Positions 53,269-61,918 are shown, numbered from the stretch's first letter. The stretch: DNA of 64,000 bases from Bacteroidales bacterium (GCA_017617475.1 JAFZWC010000022.1:30854-94853); one strand, 5' to 3'. Program-made: numbers and translations. The notes: a model not told the origin generated them from the sequence alone.

Positions 53269-53270
53269 CA
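53244..53270 (-). repeat. Interspersed palindromic repeat, copy 8, spanning a gene junction
   Basis: AGATTCTTCGCTTCG ... CAGAATGACA. The ATGA inside AGAATGACA is both the start codon of the YfhO-like gene (53265) and the stop codon of the GT4 gene (TGA 53266-53268). Confidence 0.9.
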
Positions 53271-55772
53271 AAAGAGTATTGGAAAAAAATAGCCCTTGCT
53301 TTGGGCATCGTGGTGCTGTTCCTGGCACTGAGTTACGGTTTTGTGCCCCAGGTGTTGGAGGGTAAGATTGCCAACCAGAGCGACATCTCCGGCTATGTGG
53401 GCATGTCGCATGAGGCTAGCGAATGGAACAAGGCCCACCCCGACGACCCGGCCTACTGGACCGACGCCATGTTCGGAGGAATGCCCACTACGGCCATTAT
53501 CTCCCAGAGCGAGGGAGACTATACCTTGCCGTTTTATAATCTGCTTTTCATGGGCAAGCGCCCCGCGCCCTGGCTCTTTGTGACGCTGCTGGGGGCCTTT
53601 TTGCTTTTCCTGGCATTGGGCGTAAGCTGGCCCGTAGCTGTGGGCGGAGCCATTGCCGTGGCCTTCTGCAGCTACAATTTCCAGATTATCCAGGTGGGCC
53701 ACAACACCAAGATGCAGGCCATCGCCCTCATGCCCTGGGTCCTGGCCGCCCTGGTGTACACGTATCGCAGTTGTCATACCGAGCGAAGCGAGCGTATCTC
53801 CTCATGGCTCCCCAAGGTCCTTCTGGGCGCGGCGCTCTTTGGCATTACGCTCAGTTTCCAGATCAAGGCCAACCACCAGCAAATCTCTTACTATCTGGCC
53901 ATCATGGTGCTCATTTACGCCATTGTGGAACTGGTGCAAGCCATCAAGGGAAAGGCCTGGAAGCCGTTTTTGGTGGCATCGGCCCTTCTGCTGGTGCTGG
54001 GCGTTGCGGGCATAGCCACCAACACCAACAAGCTGCTGCCGTTGGCCAAGTATACGCCGAACACCATGCGCGGCGGTTCCGACCTGTCCAAGGACGGCGG
54101 TACCCAGAAGGGGCTGGACCTGGACTACGCCACCTCCTGGAGCTATGGCTGGGAAGAGCTGCCCAACCTCATGATTCCCAATTTTAACGGAGGGGCCTCT
54201 TCCGGCGCCGTCAATCCGGACAAGTCGGAGACCATCCAGCTCCTGAAAAAGGCCGGCCAGAAAAACCTTAAGGAGACCGCCAAGCACCTCCCGCTTTACT
54301 GGGGCCCCCAGCCCTTTACGGCCGGTCCCATGTATATGGGCGCCATCAGTGTTTTCCTCTTTGTGCTGGGCCTGTTCCTCTACAAGGGCCGGGAAAAATG
54401 GTGGCTGGTGGCCGCGACCATCCTGGCCGTCCTCATGGCTGTGGGATACCATTTCATGGCCTTTACCAAGTTCTGCTACAACGTCTTGCCTCTCTATAAC
54501 AAATTCAGGACGGTGTCCATGTCGCTGGTGGTGCTGCAAGTGAGCCTGCCGGTGCTGGGCTTCCTTACGCTGGACCAGATACTTAAGGAAAAGGTTGGCA
54601 GGAAAGAGTTCCGGAAGGGTCTTCTTTGGGCGGCCGGACTTACGGGCGGGTTCTGCCTGCTGTGCTGGCTGGTGCCCGGCCTCTTCGGCACTTTCTCCGG
54701 AGCGTCGGACGCCCAGATGCAGGATGTTCTGGTGGACGCCCTGGTGATGGACCGAATAGCCCTCTTCAAGGCCGACGCCGGCATCTCCCTGCTTCTCATC
54801 CTGGCTTCGGCCGGCCTTTTTTTCTGGGCCTATACGCCCAAGGGACGCAAGTGGGTGGCCGTTGCCGCCATTTGTGTCCTCAGCGCCGCCAACCTCTTCG
54901 TGGTGGGCAAGCGCTATCTGAATGCCGACCATTTCACCACACCCAAGGACTTTGGCAAACCCTTCGCAGAGCGCCCCGTAGACCAGATGATTCTGGCCGA
55001 TGAAGATCCCCAGTACCGCGTACTGGACCTTACCGTAGACGTCTTCAACTCTTCCGTTCCCAGCTATCGGCACAAGAACGTGGGCGGCTATTCTCCGGCC
55101 AAGCTTCAGCGCTACCAGGACCTCATAGAGCACTATCTCGCCGGCGAAATCAACGGCTTGTACAAACAGTTCGGCGAGGTCGAAGACCTGGAGGCGGTGA
55201 GCGACTGGATGGAAACGGGAACCCCGGTGCTGAACGCGCTCAACACCCGGTACATCATTCTGGGCGCCGAATATCCGCCGTTGGTGAATTACTCCGCCTT
55301 CGGCCCCGCCTGGTTTGTGGACTCCGTGGTTAAGGCCGCCAATGCCGATGAAGAGATAGCCCTGCTGGGCTCCGTGGACCTTCGCCGCCAGGCCGTGGTT
55401 ACAGAGCCCGTGAACGTGAATCCGGCCGATGAAGGGGACGCTATCGAAATGACGTCCTACGCCCCCAACGAGCTTCATTACCGGTATTCGGCCTCTTCCG
55501 ACCGCCTGGCCGTCTTCAGTGAAGTATACTACCCCAACGGCTGGCACGCCACCGTGGACGGAGAACCCGTGGAGTTGATTCGCGCCGATTGGACGCTGAG
55601 GGCGGCCGTGCTCCCGGCCGGGGAGCATGAGGTGGTAATGACCTTCCTGCCGGACAGCTACCGGATTGGCGCCGCCGTCTCCCGCGTTTCGTCCATCGTC
55701 CTCATCCTGCTGGTTCTGGCCTCCATCGGCCTCCTTCTTTACACAGAAAAGAAAAACCGAAATGAACAATAA
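53265..55772 (+). CDS. YfhO-like multi-pass membrane protein
   Basis: An 835-residue membrane protein of the YfhO type, a group of GT-C-like enzymes that glycosylate polymers such as teichoic acid in other phyla; the substrate here is unknown. The N-terminus has the acidic loop GKIANQSDISGYVGMSHEAS and FGGMPTTAI; about a dozen hydrophobic segments follow, then a soluble C-terminal domain (RVLDLTVDVFNSSVPSYRHKNVGGY) and a final helix. An interspersed repeat at 53771-53804 is read in frame (SCHTERSERIS) in a loop between helices. The start ATG lies inside another repeat copy. It overlaps the mrp start by 11 bases. Confidence 0.8.
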   Translation: MTKEYWKKIALALGIVVLFLALSYGFVPQVLEGKIANQSDISGYVGMSHEASEWNKAHPDDPAYWTDAMFGGMPTTAIISQSEGDYTLPFYNLLFMGKRPAPWLFVTLLGAFLLFLALGVSWPVAVGGAIAVAFCSYNFQIIQVGHNTKMQAIALMPWVLAALVYTYRSCHTERSERISSWLPKVLLGAALFGITLSFQIKANHQQISYYLAIMVLIYAIVELVQAIKGKAWKPFLVASALLLVLGVAGIATNTNKLLPLAKYTPNTMRGGSDLSKDGGTQKGLDLDYATSWSYGWEELPNLMIPNFNGGASSGAVNPDKSETIQLLKKAGQKNLKETAKHLPLYWGPQPFTAGPMYMGAISVFLFVLGLFLYKGREKWWLVAATILAVLMAVGYHFMAFTKFCYNVLPLYNKFRTVSMSLVVLQVSLPVLGFLTLDQILKEKVGRKEFRKGLLWAAGLTGGFCLLCWLVPGLFGTFSGASDAQMQDVLVDALVMDRIALFKADAGISLLLILASAGLFFWAYTPKGRKWVAVAAICVLSAANLFVVGKRYLNADHFTTPKDFGKPFAERPVDQMILADEDPQYRVLDLTVDVFNSSVPSYRHKNVGGYSPAKLQRYQDLIEHYLAGEINGLYKQFGEVEDLEAVSDWMETGTPVLNALNTRYIILGAEYPPLVNYSAFGPAWFVDSVVKAANADEEIALLGSVDLRRQAVVTEPVNVNPADEGDAIEMTSYAPNELHYRYSASSDRLAVFSEVYYPNGWHATVDGEPVELIRADWTLRAAVLPAGEHEVVMTFLPDSYRIGAAVSRVSSIVLILLVLASIGLLLYTEKKNRNEQ
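53771..53804 (+). repeat. Interspersed palindromic repeat, copy 9 (within YfhO-like gene)
   Basis: GTTGTCATACCGAGCG ... GTATCTCCTC, a diverged copy read in frame as SCHTERSERIS without a stop. Confidence 0.75.
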
Positions 55773-56823
55773 CGATATTCTCCAATGGCTGCAGGAAGTG
55801 CAGCATCCCGCCAAGGAAGACCAGAGCGTCGTTGCCTTGGGGCTGGTAGACAAGGTTGAAGTTTCTGACGGCCGCATCCACGTTACCCTGGGCTTCCCCA
55901 AACGGCCGGATCCCCTGAAGAACTATCTGGTTGGGGCTGTGCAGGCCTGCCTGTACCGCAATGCGCCCGGCGGCACGGAGATAGAGGTGGACACCATAGT
56001 CAAAGACCCCGCCAAACCCGCCCCCAAGGGCATCCAGTTCAACCTGGAGCAGCTGCGGGAGGTGAGTCACATCATCGGCATCGCTTCCGGAAAGGGAGGC
56101 GTGGGCAAGAGCACCGTTACCGTTAACCTGGCCGTTGCGCTGGCCCGCCTGGGCTACCGCGTGGGCGTGGCCGATGCCGACGTGTACGGCCCCTCCATCC
56201 CCACCATGACGGCCACCGAAGGCGTTACCATTGAAATGTACGGGGAAGACGAGAACGACAACCTGTTTGTGCCCGTTGAGAAATACGGCGTCAAATGGCT
56301 GTCCGTTGGCCACGTTTCCGGAGCCGGACAGGCCCTCATCTGGCGCGGCCCCATGGCCTCCACCGCCCTCAAGCAGATCATTCTCCAGACCCTCTGGGGG
56401 CCGCTGGATTTCCTGCTCATAGACATGCCTCCGGGAACCGGGGACATCCACATTTCTTTAATCGGTGACGTCCCGCTCACCGGCGCCGTCATTGTGACCA
56501 CGCCCCAGCAGGTGGCCCTGGCCGACGTTCTCCGAGGCGTAAACATGTTCCGCAATCCGCAGGTGAACAAGCCCATCTACGGCCTGGTGGAAAACATGGC
56601 CTGGTTCACCCCCGAGGCCCATCCGGAAGAAAAATACTACCTCTTCGGCAAGGACGGCGGTACCAAGATGGCGGCCGACCTGGACATCCCCCTCCTGGGC
56701 CAGATACCCCTGGTGCAGGGCATAAGGGAAGGGGCCGATGCCGGCGAACCTGTCGCCCTGGGCTCCCGCCCGGATTCCCTTGCCTTCCTGGAGCTGGCCA
56801 AACAACTGGCCGAAAAGGTTTAA
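55762..56823 (+). CDS. Mrp/NBP35-family iron-sulfur carrier ATPase
   Basis: A 353-residue P-loop ATPase that carries Fe-S clusters to client proteins. ATG 55762 (MNNNDILQWLQEVQHPAKED) is chosen because the DUF59/MIP18-like domain starts there (about 1-90); an open frame further upstream is a shadow of the preceding gene. The deviant Walker A is IASGKGGVGKSTVTVN; further motifs are DADVYGPSIPTM, LIDMPPGTGDIHIS and GLVENMAWFTPE. The CxxC pair seen in many Mrp proteins is absent, which I believe is usual in this phylum. A terminator lies directly after the stop. Confidence 0.9.
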   Translation: MNNNDILQWLQEVQHPAKEDQSVVALGLVDKVEVSDGRIHVTLGFPKRPDPLKNYLVGAVQACLYRNAPGGTEIEVDTIVKDPAKPAPKGIQFNLEQLREVSHIIGIASGKGGVGKSTVTVNLAVALARLGYRVGVADADVYGPSIPTMTATEGVTIEMYGEDENDNLFVPVEKYGVKWLSVGHVSGAGQALIWRGPMASTALKQIILQTLWGPLDFLLIDMPPGTGDIHISLIGDVPLTGAVIVTTPQQVALADVLRGVNMFRNPQVNKPIYGLVENMAWFTPEAHPEEKYYLFGKDGGTKMAADLDIPLLGQIPLVQGIREGADAGEPVALGSRPDSLAFLELAKQLAEKV

Positions 56824-56840
56824 CCATACCTCCGTGTGCA

Positions 56841-56877
56841 AAAACAGCCCCCGGTGCTCACCGAGGGCTGTTTTTTG
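56841..56877 (+). terminator. Intrinsic terminator after mrp
   Basis: Hairpin ACAGCCC..CGGT with ACCG..GGGCTGT (one internal mismatch), preceded by A-run and followed by TTTTTTG. Works for the plus strand. Confidence 0.85.
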
Positions 56878-56887
56878 TGTGTCCGTA

Positions 56888-56909
56888 AGCACTGGGGGCC
56901 CCCAGTGCT
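56888..56909. repeat. Perfect loopless 22-base palindrome
   Basis: Arms AGCACTGGGGG and CCCCCAGTGCT join with no spacer, in the gap between the mrp terminator and the end of the S46 gene. It may end the minus-strand transcript (there is no T-run) or be a protein-binding site. Confidence 0.65.
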
Positions 56910-56919
56910 CACAGGGACA

Positions 56920-59043
56920 TTACTTGGCGTAAGTGAGTTCGTTGATGATGTTGGTGGCGCCTCCTACCTTGTCCACCATCCATAACACGTAACGGATATC
57001 CACGCAGATGCAGCGCTGGAGGGCGGGCTCAAACATGACGTCGGAGCTCATGCTCTCCCAGTTGCCGTCGAAGGCCAGGCCAATCAGGTTGCCCTTGGCA
57101 TCCAGGACGGGGGAACCGGAGTTGCCGCCGGTGATGTCGTTGTTGGTGAGGAAACAGGTGTGCAGGGTGCCGTCGGCATCGGCCCAGCGGCCGTAGTCGC
57201 CGGTCTGCAGCAGGGCCTTCACCTCGGCCGGAAGGATGAATTCCGGATTGGTGGGGTCTTCCTTCTCCAGCAGGCCCTGGGCGGTGGTGTAGTACTTGTA
57301 CACCAGGGCGTCCTTGGGGCTGTAAGGCAGAACCTTACCATAGGTCAGGCGCATGGTGGAATTGGCGTCCGGATACAGGGCTTTGCCCTTCTGCCATTCC
57401 AGCAGGGCGCCGGCAAAATGCTTGCGGGCCTCGTTGTACTTCTCGTCAGCCTGGCTGGTGGCGCCGGCGCCCGGACGGGGACGGCGGGGACCGCCATACA
57501 GGGCCTCGTAATGCTTCATGATGGGGGCGAAGATGCCGCTGTACAGGCCCACTACGGGATCCTGATCCAGATCCTCGGCCTTTGCCTGGGACAGTTTCTC
57601 ATAAGAGGTAAAGGCGCTGTTGGCGAAAACGTCCTCTACATAGGCGGGGATGTCCATGGTGGCGAAATCCTGGCCGGGAATCTGCAGGTAGTCTTCCTGC
57701 TTGGCGCGCTGGCGGTAGAACTCCATGAGGGCCACGGCCTCTTTCTTGTCCAGTTCCACCACATAGTCGCGGTACAGGTCCTTGACGCGGGGAAGAACGC
57801 TCTCCAGCTTGGCGGTGGTGTCTCTCTGCAGCTCGCGGGCATAGGCGTTCATCACGTTGGTGTACATGCCCACCAGTTCAATGCGGTAAGGGGCCTCGGT
57901 AAGGAGGGAAACGGCGCGGTTGGCTTCGGAATTGGCCTGTACGTATTCGGCGATGTCCTCAATGGGGGTGCCGTACTTGGCGGCGCGCTCGGGGTCGGCG
58001 GCAATCCAGGCTTTCAGCTGGGCCTCTTTCTCTTCTTCGCGGCCGATGATGTTCAGGTTGTCGAAGGCCAGCTCTTCACCCTGCCACTTCTTCCAGCCGT
58101 TGGCGCTGCCGGCGTACTTGTCGGCATACTTGAGCTGGACGGAAGGGTCGGCGCACATGGCTTCCCACATGATGTCCTGACGCACGGTGCGGGCGTCGAT
58201 GCGGATGCGGTTCACGGCAATCATTTCCTTGAGCTGGGCGGCGGTCTGGTAGCGCTGGGTGCTGCCGGGATAGCCCATGATCATGGCATAATCGTTCTCC
58301 TTCACGCCCTGGGTGGCAATCTTCAGGCTACGGGCGGGGGTGTAGGGCACGTTGTCCGGGCTGTAGGCGGCGGGCATGTTGTCCTTGCCGGCATACACGC
58401 GGAACATGGAGAAGTCGCAGGTGTGACGGGGCCACATCCAGTTGTCGGTTTCTCCGCCGAACTTACCCATATAGGCCGAAGGGGCGGCCACAAAACGTAC
58501 GTCCGTGTAAGTGCGGTACACAATGAGGTAATAGACGTTGTTGTTGTAGAAGGATGTGACCTGGACGCGGCAGCCGGGGTTGGCATCTTCGGCGGCCTTG
58601 CGGAGCTCGTTGCTCTTGGCCTGGACGTTGTCGGCCTTCTCAACCACGCTGGTTACGTCTTCCATGCTCACCAGGAAGGTGACGGAAAGGCCCGGGCAGG
58701 GGATTTCCTCGGCGTAGCTCTTGGCCCAGTAACCGTCCATGAGGTAGTTGTGCTCGTCGGTGGACAGGCCCTGGATGCTGCTGTAGCCGCAGTGGTGGTT
58801 GGTGACCAGCAGGCCCTGCTGGGAAATCATTTCACCGGTGCAGCCGCCGCCAAAGTGGACGATGGCGTCCTTGAGGGAGGTCTTGTTGATGGAATAGATC
58901 TCTTCCGGGCTCAGCTTGCAGCCGGCGGCCTTGATGTCTTTTCCATTGAGTTGCTTGATAAGCGGCAGCAGCCACATACCTTCATCGGCAAAGGCGGTTG
59001 CGGAGATGGCCAGAGCGGCCAGGATGGCTAAAACTTTTTTCAT
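56920..59043 (-). CDS. Dipeptidyl-peptidase of family S46 (DPP7/DPP11 type)
   Basis: A 707-residue exported serine exopeptidase that removes dipeptides from N-termini, typical of proteolytic Bacteroidetes. Signal peptide to AFAD, then DEGMWLLPLI. Catalytic His near 84 in VTNHHCGYSS, Asp in the DNWMWPRHTCDF region, Ser in GGNSGSPVLDAKG. The specificity segment reads LAFDGNWESM; Gly where DPP11 has Arg, so a DPP7-like preference (hydrophobic rather than acidic residue) is more likely. Full length. With the S8 protease and the RagAB-like operon it fits growth on protein. Confidence 0.93.
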   Translation of the reverse strand: MKKVLAILAALAISATAFADEGMWLLPLIKQLNGKDIKAAGCKLSPEEIYSINKTSLKDAIVHFGGGCTGEMISQQGLLVTNHHCGYSSIQGLSTDEHNYLMDGYWAKSYAEEIPCPGLSVTFLVSMEDVTSVVEKADNVQAKSNELRKAAEDANPGCRVQVTSFYNNNVYYLIVYRTYTDVRFVAAPSAYMGKFGGETDNWMWPRHTCDFSMFRVYAGKDNMPAAYSPDNVPYTPARSLKIATQGVKENDYAMIMGYPGSTQRYQTAAQLKEMIAVNRIRIDARTVRQDIMWEAMCADPSVQLKYADKYAGSANGWKKWQGEELAFDNLNIIGREEEKEAQLKAWIAADPERAAKYGTPIEDIAEYVQANSEANRAVSLLTEAPYRIELVGMYTNVMNAYARELQRDTTAKLESVLPRVKDLYRDYVVELDKKEAVALMEFYRQRAKQEDYLQIPGQDFATMDIPAYVEDVFANSAFTSYEKLSQAKAEDLDQDPVVGLYSGIFAPIMKHYEALYGGPRRPRPGAGATSQADEKYNEARKHFAGALLEWQKGKALYPDANSTMRLTYGKVLPYSPKDALVYKYYTTAQGLLEKEDPTNPEFILPAEVKALLQTGDYGRWADADGTLHTCFLTNNDITGGNSGSPVLDAKGNLIGLAFDGNWESMSSDVMFEPALQRCICVDIRYVLWMVDKVGGATNIINELTYAK

Positions 59044-59068
59044 TCTTTAAGGGTTTTGTGCAATCGTA

Positions 59069-59076
59069 CAAATATA
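59069..59076 (-). promoter_or_regulatory. Bacteroidetes -7 element of the S46 peptidase
   Basis: TATATTTG on the minus strand, exact TAnnTTTG match, 25 bases before ATG 59043, immediately after the end of rnhB. Confidence 0.6.
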
Positions 59077-59077
59077 A

Positions 59078-59692
59078 TCAAAAAAGGGAAGGTTCCAACT
59101 CCTTTACGTGGAAAGATTTACGGTGCCAGGGGGAGTAGCCGTACTGCCGGATGGCTTCAATATGTTCGGCCGTGGGGTAACCCATGTTGCGGTCCCAGCC
59201 GTACTGGGGGTATTCGCGGGCAATCTGGCGCATGAAATCGTCCCGGTAGGTCTTGGCCAGCACGGATGCGGCGGCTATGGACGCATAGGTGGCATCCCCG
59301 TGCACAACCGTTTGGTAATCCTTGAACCCATACGGGCCGAAGGGCCGGAACTTGTTGCCGTCAATGAGGAGGAACGCCGGTGCGGGAGTCAGCCGCAGTA
59401 CAGCGCGTTGCATCCCCGTCACCGAGGCCCAGAGGATGTTGAGTTTGTCAATCTCCTCGGCCGATACGGCCTCCACGGCCCAGGCGACCGCCTCCTGCTC
59501 AATAATCGGTCTCAGCTCTTCGCGGGCCTTTTCGCTCATCTGCTTGGAGTCGTTGAGGAGGGGGTGATGGAAATCGGCCGGCAGAATGACGGCGGCGGCA
59601 TACACCGGCCCTGCGAGGGGCCCGCGGCCCGCCTCGTCGCACCCGGCCTCCAGGCGGCCCGGCTCAAGATAGGGTTTTAACTGCGGAATCAA
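59078..59692 (-). CDS. rnhB: Ribonuclease HII
   Basis: A 204-residue nuclease that removes ribonucleotides and RNA primers from DNA. The acidic DEDD-type site is visible in AGCDEAGRGPLAGPV (Asp, Glu), LLIDGNKF (Asp) and VVHGDATYASIAAASVLAK (Asp). RNase HII typical ending YSPWHRKSF is present. The start ATG is overlapped by four bases by the preceding barrel-protein gene, so the two are coupled. Confidence 0.95.
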   Translation of the reverse strand: MIPQLKPYLEPGRLEAGCDEAGRGPLAGPVYAAAVILPADFHHPLLNDSKQMSEKAREELRPIIEQEAVAWAVEAVSAEEIDKLNILWASVTGMQRAVLRLTPAPAFLLIDGNKFRPFGPYGFKDYQTVVHGDATYASIAAASVLAKTYRDDFMRQIAREYPQYGWDRNMGYPTAEHIEAIRQYGYSPWHRKSFHVKELEPSLF

Positions 59693-60402
59693 TAGCAGAA
59701 GGCTAAACCCACGGAGAAAGTGTTGCTTTTGTGCCCACCGTCCGCGATGGTGAAACCGACGGGCTGGTAGCGCACCACCAGACCCAGGTCTTCAAACCAC
59801 AGGATGGCTTTCAGGTCCAGGCGGAAGCCCGCACGGTTCTTGTTGGGGTAGTAACCGTTTTTGTAGTGGACGTCGCCGGAGATATAGTCGCTGTTATAAC
59901 GGATCAGTCCCACGCCGGGCGCCACATACACGCTGGCGGCCAGGCGGCTGCTGAACTTCTGCGTAAAGCCGAAGGGGAAGGAGAAGGTGAAGTCGGTCAT
60001 ATGTCCCTTTGCACGGGAATCCTGGGAGGCCTGGTGAATGCCGGCTATATTGCCGTCGGGGAGATTTGTCCCGGAAGCATGCCCGTAATCGGGGTAGTAC
60101 TCGACGGGAGAGAAGATATAACCCTTCTGCAGGTAACGGAAATCAATCTGAAGGTCCAGCAGGCCCAGGGAAAGGATGCTGTTGGGGGTAATGAAGTATT
60201 GCCCTTCCATGATGCAGAAATCCAGGCCCAGACCGCTGTGGGACATGTGGTCCGGGACGTTGGTAACATAGTTGTAGCCAATGGCAAAACGACCGCCGAT
60301 GTTCCATGTAGAGTCTTCAAACTTATAAGTACCATAGGCGGTTTGGGCCAGGGCAGAGAAGCCGATGGTGGCCAGAAGGGCCGATACAAATAGTTTTTTC
60401 AT
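59689..60402 (-). CDS. Outer-membrane beta-barrel protein
   Basis: A 237-residue predicted small barrel. ATG 60402 (MKKLFVSALLATIGFSALAQ) gives a clean signal peptide; the frame is open for 33 bases upstream without support. Alternating aromatic strands (IGGRFAIGYNYVT, FSSRLAASVYVAPGVGLIRY, GLVVRYQPVGFTIADGG) end in SVGLAFCY. No family name is secure; PorT-like and OmpW-like barrels have similar layouts. It overlaps rnhB by four bases. A -7 element lies 22 bases before the start. Confidence 0.68.
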   Translation of the reverse strand: MKKLFVSALLATIGFSALAQTAYGTYKFEDSTWNIGGRFAIGYNYVTNVPDHMSHSGLGLDFCIMEGQYFITPNSILSLGLLDLQIDFRYLQKGYIFSPVEYYPDYGHASGTNLPDGNIAGIHQASQDSRAKGHMTDFTFSFPFGFTQKFSSRLAASVYVAPGVGLIRYNSDYISGDVHYKNGYYPNKNRAGFRLDLKAILWFEDLGLVVRYQPVGFTIADGGHKSNTFSVGLAFCY

Positions 60403-60423
60403 GATTTCCGGTTTTAACATGGG

Positions 60424-60431
60424 CAAATATA
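60424..60431 (-). promoter_or_regulatory. Bacteroidetes -7 element of the barrel protein/rnhB operon
   Basis: TATATTTG on the minus strand, exact match. Back to back with the element at 60444-60451 that serves the EF-G-like gene. Confidence 0.6.
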
Positions 60432-60443
60432 ACATAATTTCCT

Positions 60444-60451
60444 TATATTTG
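60444..60451 (+). promoter_or_regulatory. Bacteroidetes -7 element of the EF-G-like gene
   Basis: TATATTTG, exact TAnnTTTG match, 42 bases before ATG 60494. Confidence 0.6.
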
Positions 60452-60493
60452 TGGGCTACGACGATTAATATTAAAAATAATCAATAACACACA

Positions 60494-61918
60494 ATGAAAA
60501 CTTACACAACTAAAAACATCCGCAACATCGTCCTCATCGGTGCACCGCGTTCCGGTAAGACCACCCTGTCCGAGGCCATGCTTTTCGAAGGAAAAGTGAT
60601 CGACCGCCGCGGTTCCGTGGAAGAGAAGAACACCGTCTCCGATAACACCGAGTTCGAGCAGACCAACCAGAAGTCCATCAATGCCACCCCTCTGTACGCA
60701 GAGTTCAACGGCTGCAAGATCAACTTCATCGACGCTCCCGGTTCCGACGATTTCTCCGGAGGTGCCCTCGCCGCCTTCAAGGTGGTTGACGCCGCCATCA
60801 TGGTGATGAACGGCACGGCCGGCATCGAGGTGGGTACCACCCTGTTCGCCCGCTACGCAGACCAGTACGGCATTCCTATGGTAATCGCCGTCAACCAGCT
60901 GGACCACGACAAGGCCAACTGGGAAGGTGTGCGCAACGCCATCAACGAGGAGTTCGGCAAGAAGGCCGCCATCTGCCAGTTCCCGGCTGCTCCCGGCGCT
61001 GGCCTGGAAGGTTTTGTGGATATCATAACCATGAAGTTCTACAACCGTAAGAACGAGGAAATGGACATCCCCGCCGCTTATGCTGACGAGGCCGAAGAAC
61101 TCCGCGCCGAACTCATGGAGAAGGCTGCCGAGGGTTCCGACGAACTCATGGAGAAGTTCTTCGAGACCATGGAACTCACCACCGACGAAATCCGTGAAGG
61201 TCTCCGCATGGGCCTGCAGAAGGGCGAAACCATCCCCGTGTTCTGCACCGCCGCCAAGGAGAACATCGGCGTCAAGCGCCTCATGGAATTCACCGTGAAC
61301 GTGGTTCCTTCCCCCGAAGGAAAGGAAGAGCCCACCGTGGACGGCGGCACCATCAAGTGCGACCCTGCCGGTCCCGTGGCCCTGTTCATCTTCAAGACTT
61401 CCGTAGAGCAGCACCTCGGTGAGGTTTCCTACTTCAAGGTGATGAGCGGTACTCTCAACGAAGGCGCCGACCTCGTGAACCCCGAGACCGGCAACAGCGA
61501 GCGCCTCAGCGCCATCTATGCCGTGGCGGGTGCCAAGAAGGAAAAGGTTGCTTCCATCAGCGCCGGTGACATCGGCTGCGTCATGAAGCTCAAAGCCGGT
61601 AAGACGGACGTCACCCTGGCCCAGAGCGGTGTGGAGGCCATCAAGCACATGGTGTTCCCGGATGCCAAGTACCGCTGCGCCGTCAAGGCCGTCGACAAGA
61701 ACGACGAGGCCAAGGTGGGCGACGCCCTCAACAAGATTGCCGCCCAGGATCCCACCATCACCGTGGAATACTCCAAGGAACTGCGCCAGACCATCCTTTC
61801 CGGTATGGGTGAGCAGCACATCAACTATGTGAAGTGGAGAGTGACCAACGAGTTCAAGCAGAACATCGAGCTCTACGCTCCCAAGGTGCCCTACCGTGAG
61901 ACCATCCTATATGAATAG
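60494..61918 (+). CDS. EF-G-like GTPase, cut off at a sequence junction
   Basis: Elongation-factor-G paralogue of the Bacteroidetes type, about 718 residues when complete. Here 474 codons are open, and the bacterial part ends at PYRETI (about 61906); the last residues LYE and the TAG already belong to AT-rich DNA. P-loop GAPRSGKTTLSEAM, G3 DAPGSDDF (instead of DTPGH), G4 NQLD instead of NKxD; domain II has LFIFKTSVEQHLGEVSY and domain III ILSGMGEQHIN. These deviations are typical of the paralogue, not of the housekeeping EF-G. Domains IV and V are missing, which I attribute to a chimeric join, not to a natural mutation. Confidence 0.88.
   Translation: MKTYTTKNIRNIVLIGAPRSGKTTLSEAMLFEGKVIDRRGSVEEKNTVSDNTEFEQTNQKSINATPLYAEFNGCKINFIDAPGSDDFSGGALAAFKVVDAAIMVMNGTAGIEVGTTLFARYADQYGIPMVIAVNQLDHDKANWEGVRNAINEEFGKKAAICQFPAAPGAGLEGFVDIITMKFYNRKNEEMDIPAAYADEAEELRAELMEKAAEGSDELMEKFFETMELTTDEIREGLRMGLQKGETIPVFCTAAKENIGVKRLMEFTVNVVPSPEGKEEPTVDGGTIKCDPAGPVALFIFKTSVEQHLGEVSYFKVMSGTLNEGADLVNPETGNSERLSAIYAVAGAKKEKVASISAGDIGCVMKLKAGKTDVTLAQSGVEAIKHMVFPDAKYRCAVKAVDKNDEAKVGDALNKIAAQDPTITVEYSKELRQTILSGMGEQHINYVKWRVTNEFKQNIELYAPKVPYRETILYE

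Noticed and set aside
55804..56160. Loss of a CxxC cluster site as damage in the Mrp-type ATPase
   Set aside because: The protein is otherwise complete and, to my knowledge, Bacteroidetes Mrp proteins commonly lack this CxxC.
61907..61918. Natural nonsense truncation of the EF-G-like gene
   Set aside because: The composition changes sharply at the same point and no remainder of domains IV-V follows, so a sequence join explains it better.
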